A stretch of 60,000 nucleotides of DNA, taken from NCBI GenBank assembly GCA_903813345.2, contig CAIIXF020000002.1, forward strand, positions 784,001-844,000, read 5' to 3'. Under the pieces are notes generated by a model. It was not told the origin of the DNA and ran no database searches. It saw only the letters and a program-made list of their open reading frames with translations. A program made the position numbers and the translations under genes. Source of the stretch: Owenia fusiformis (lineage: Eukaryota > Annelida > Polychaeta > Sabellida > Oweniidae). Below, piece by piece: positions 58,432-60,000 of the stretch; positions within the stretch are counted from its first letter, which is position 1, and each line of letters opens with the position of its first letter.

Positions 58432-59274
58432 GCACATAAGTGAAAGTACAACTTATACGTATAGTTTAAAGGGTCATGTCGAACTATTATATTTACTAAA
58501 ATCAATTTTAAATTGTACTTAATTGAACATAACTATTCCCTTTATAGAAAAGCTCCATCAGCTAGATACTATGAATGCACTGTCATCTGCACGTGTAGAT
58601 TATGCACATTATAATTAAATGCTTGCTTCCGTGTCCTTGTAGTTGTAGTGTATTATAAACACGATCCTTTAAAGGGAGTCATGATTTTTTAAAGTGAGTC
58701 ATTACATAAACAAGTTGATTATTTTAATGTTTTCATGATCAGTATAAGTTCAATGAACTTACAAAACGGTATATTTACGTAGATGATAACATATACAGTT
58801 GGATCTCCGTATAAAGATTTGCTTACATGTGTGTGGAACAATTGACCGCAAGCATTTTTTAAAATTAATTGGCTGAGTGGGAACAGTTTCCAATCAAATA
58901 CTTTAACCATCAATTTGAAACACCAATCAAACCAGTAGGTTCTAGCAATTCATGGAAACGACCCATTCAGTAGCTCAACATATGACATTCAGGGTGTTTC
59001 ATAACGAGCATCTCCAAAAAGTCAATTTGAGAAGAGATGGGTCTATAACATATGTACTATATATGAGCCTATTTTATTCTAGACAAACACATTTGGATCA
59101 ACTAAACATGCTACAATTCAAGAAAGTACAAATGGCATCCCTTTGACCTGTATTTATTACAGTCCGAGAAGATCTTTCCTGACGAAAAGCTCACATTATG
59201 AAACACCTTGTACGTTTACCTATAAGTATAAGTATACGTTATAAGTTGTACTTTCACTAGGTGCGAAATCTCTC
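58432..59274. mobile_element. 843-bp TA-flanked inverted-repeat element
   Basis: Termini GAGAGATTTCGCACATAAGT and the inverse lie between TA dinucleotides (58430-58431 and 59275-59276), with GTGAAAGTACAACTTATA shared further in. It fits a Tc1/mariner-type non-autonomous element. A smaller inverted pair inside it (CAGGGTGTTTCATAACGAGC at about 58990; inverse ending about 59209) suggests a second, nested element. Confidence 0.8.
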
Positions 59275-59276
59275 TA

Positions 59277-60000
59277 TTATGTTACCAGCAAGTTCACATA
59301 TTGTTTATATTCTCCAACTTTTTTGTGGATGGTCTCCTGTGGTTGATTGGTGTCTGTAACAAAAAGCAATAATTTGCATGTTAATGCCTTCTTTTTTAGT
59401 ATGTCACCACCATAATGGCATGTGTGACTTGTAATAGTATCCAACTTTTTTGTGGATGGTGTTCGATGGTTGGTGTTTGGCAGTCAGTGTATGTAACAAA
59501 TGGCAAGTGGTAACATTTTGCAGGTTAATGCCTAGTTACATAGTTACTTTGATACTCATAGAATATTCTACCAAAATCAAAAATGGTATTTTTGTTACCA
59601 ATTGAAAAACATATTTGAGCAAGTGTCACTAACTGACTAAACTATCAAATATAACATATCAGTTTGTGGATATAATAATACCACTCATTAACCATAGGAT
59701 ATCTTCTATATCCACACTGAAGTATAACACCAACAGTAGACTTTAATATGTTTAAATAGGAAAGAAATCATGTCATTTTATTGGAAGTACTTAATAATAC
59801 TGTATTATGTATTACTATTACTTAATAATACTGTATATTATGTATTACTATTATCACAGCAAATAAATAGATAAAATAACAAATCACATAATGTGTGGAA
59901 TGTTTTACACTCATAACTACCTGATTAAACAAGATGATACCAAATGTGGATTACTCCTCCTCCCCTGTCCTTTTTTGCAATGCCAAAGAAACAATACTGT
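59277..60000. other. Gene-free right edge
   Basis: It contains two copies of the dispersed GTGGATGG repeat (about 59315-59395 and 59440-59535) and a short duplicated ACTTAATAATACTGTAT segment near 59788-59850. No exon was recognised. Confidence 0.5.

Noticed and set aside
1-60000. tRNA, rRNA or snRNA genes
   Set aside because: I scanned for tRNA-like arms and A/B boxes and for obvious rRNA or snRNA sequence and found nothing I could defend; a covariance-model search could still reveal one.

Overview
This window is animal nuclear DNA. It is AT-rich, its genes are split into many small exons with GT-AG introns, and it is crowded with tandem arrays and short inverted-repeat transposons. Gene content (PAN3, a secreted glycoside-hydrolase-like protein, and a zinc-finger/recombinase-like protein of a type I recall from fish and marine invertebrates) suggests a marine invertebrate. 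I cannot name the species from sequence alone.

Layout. Positions 1-292 hold the 3' end of a plus-strand glycosyltransferase-like gene (Nucleotid_trans type). From 293 to about 11.6 kb I see no host gene, only repeats: a 2.4 kb inverted-repeat element, a Penelope-like fragment and several satellites. PAN3 runs on the minus strand from 25818 to 11938; 17 coding exons join in frame to 722 codons. A second minus-strand gene runs from 43647 to 29274; 15 coding exons join in frame to about 764 codons of a TIM-barrel glycoside-hydrolase-like protein, with three interchangeable last exons. Head-to-head with it, a plus-strand gene runs from 45963 to 55758; 11 exons join in frame to 1178 codons of a protein with C2H2/C2HC fingers, a degenerate tyrosine-recombinase-like region and a Myb/SANT-like tail. 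From 55.8 to 60 kb there is a satellite and further inverted-repeat elements.

The most unusual signal concerns splice sites. At least six introns contain a tandem array whose unit straddles an exon-intron boundary: each copy carries the end of the coding exon plus the splice site itself. Units are 39, 44, about 80, 86, 90 and 69 bp, with roughly 4 to 22 copies, and a small array of about 50 bp behaves the same way. The working splice site is always the copy joined to the exon, and the others lie in the intron as decoys. Single-copy versions (partial exon plus acceptor) lie near two further exons, and a two-copy acceptor duplication lies at the left edge. In two arrays the unit is a multiple of three and open, so decoy use would insert 13- or 30-residue protein repeats. 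In the others it would break the frame. The pattern therefore looks like a mutational process acting at splice junctions, with possible effects on splicing.

All gene models were assembled by eye from splice consensus, reading phase and protein-family memory. Frame closure over every exon chain is the main internal check.
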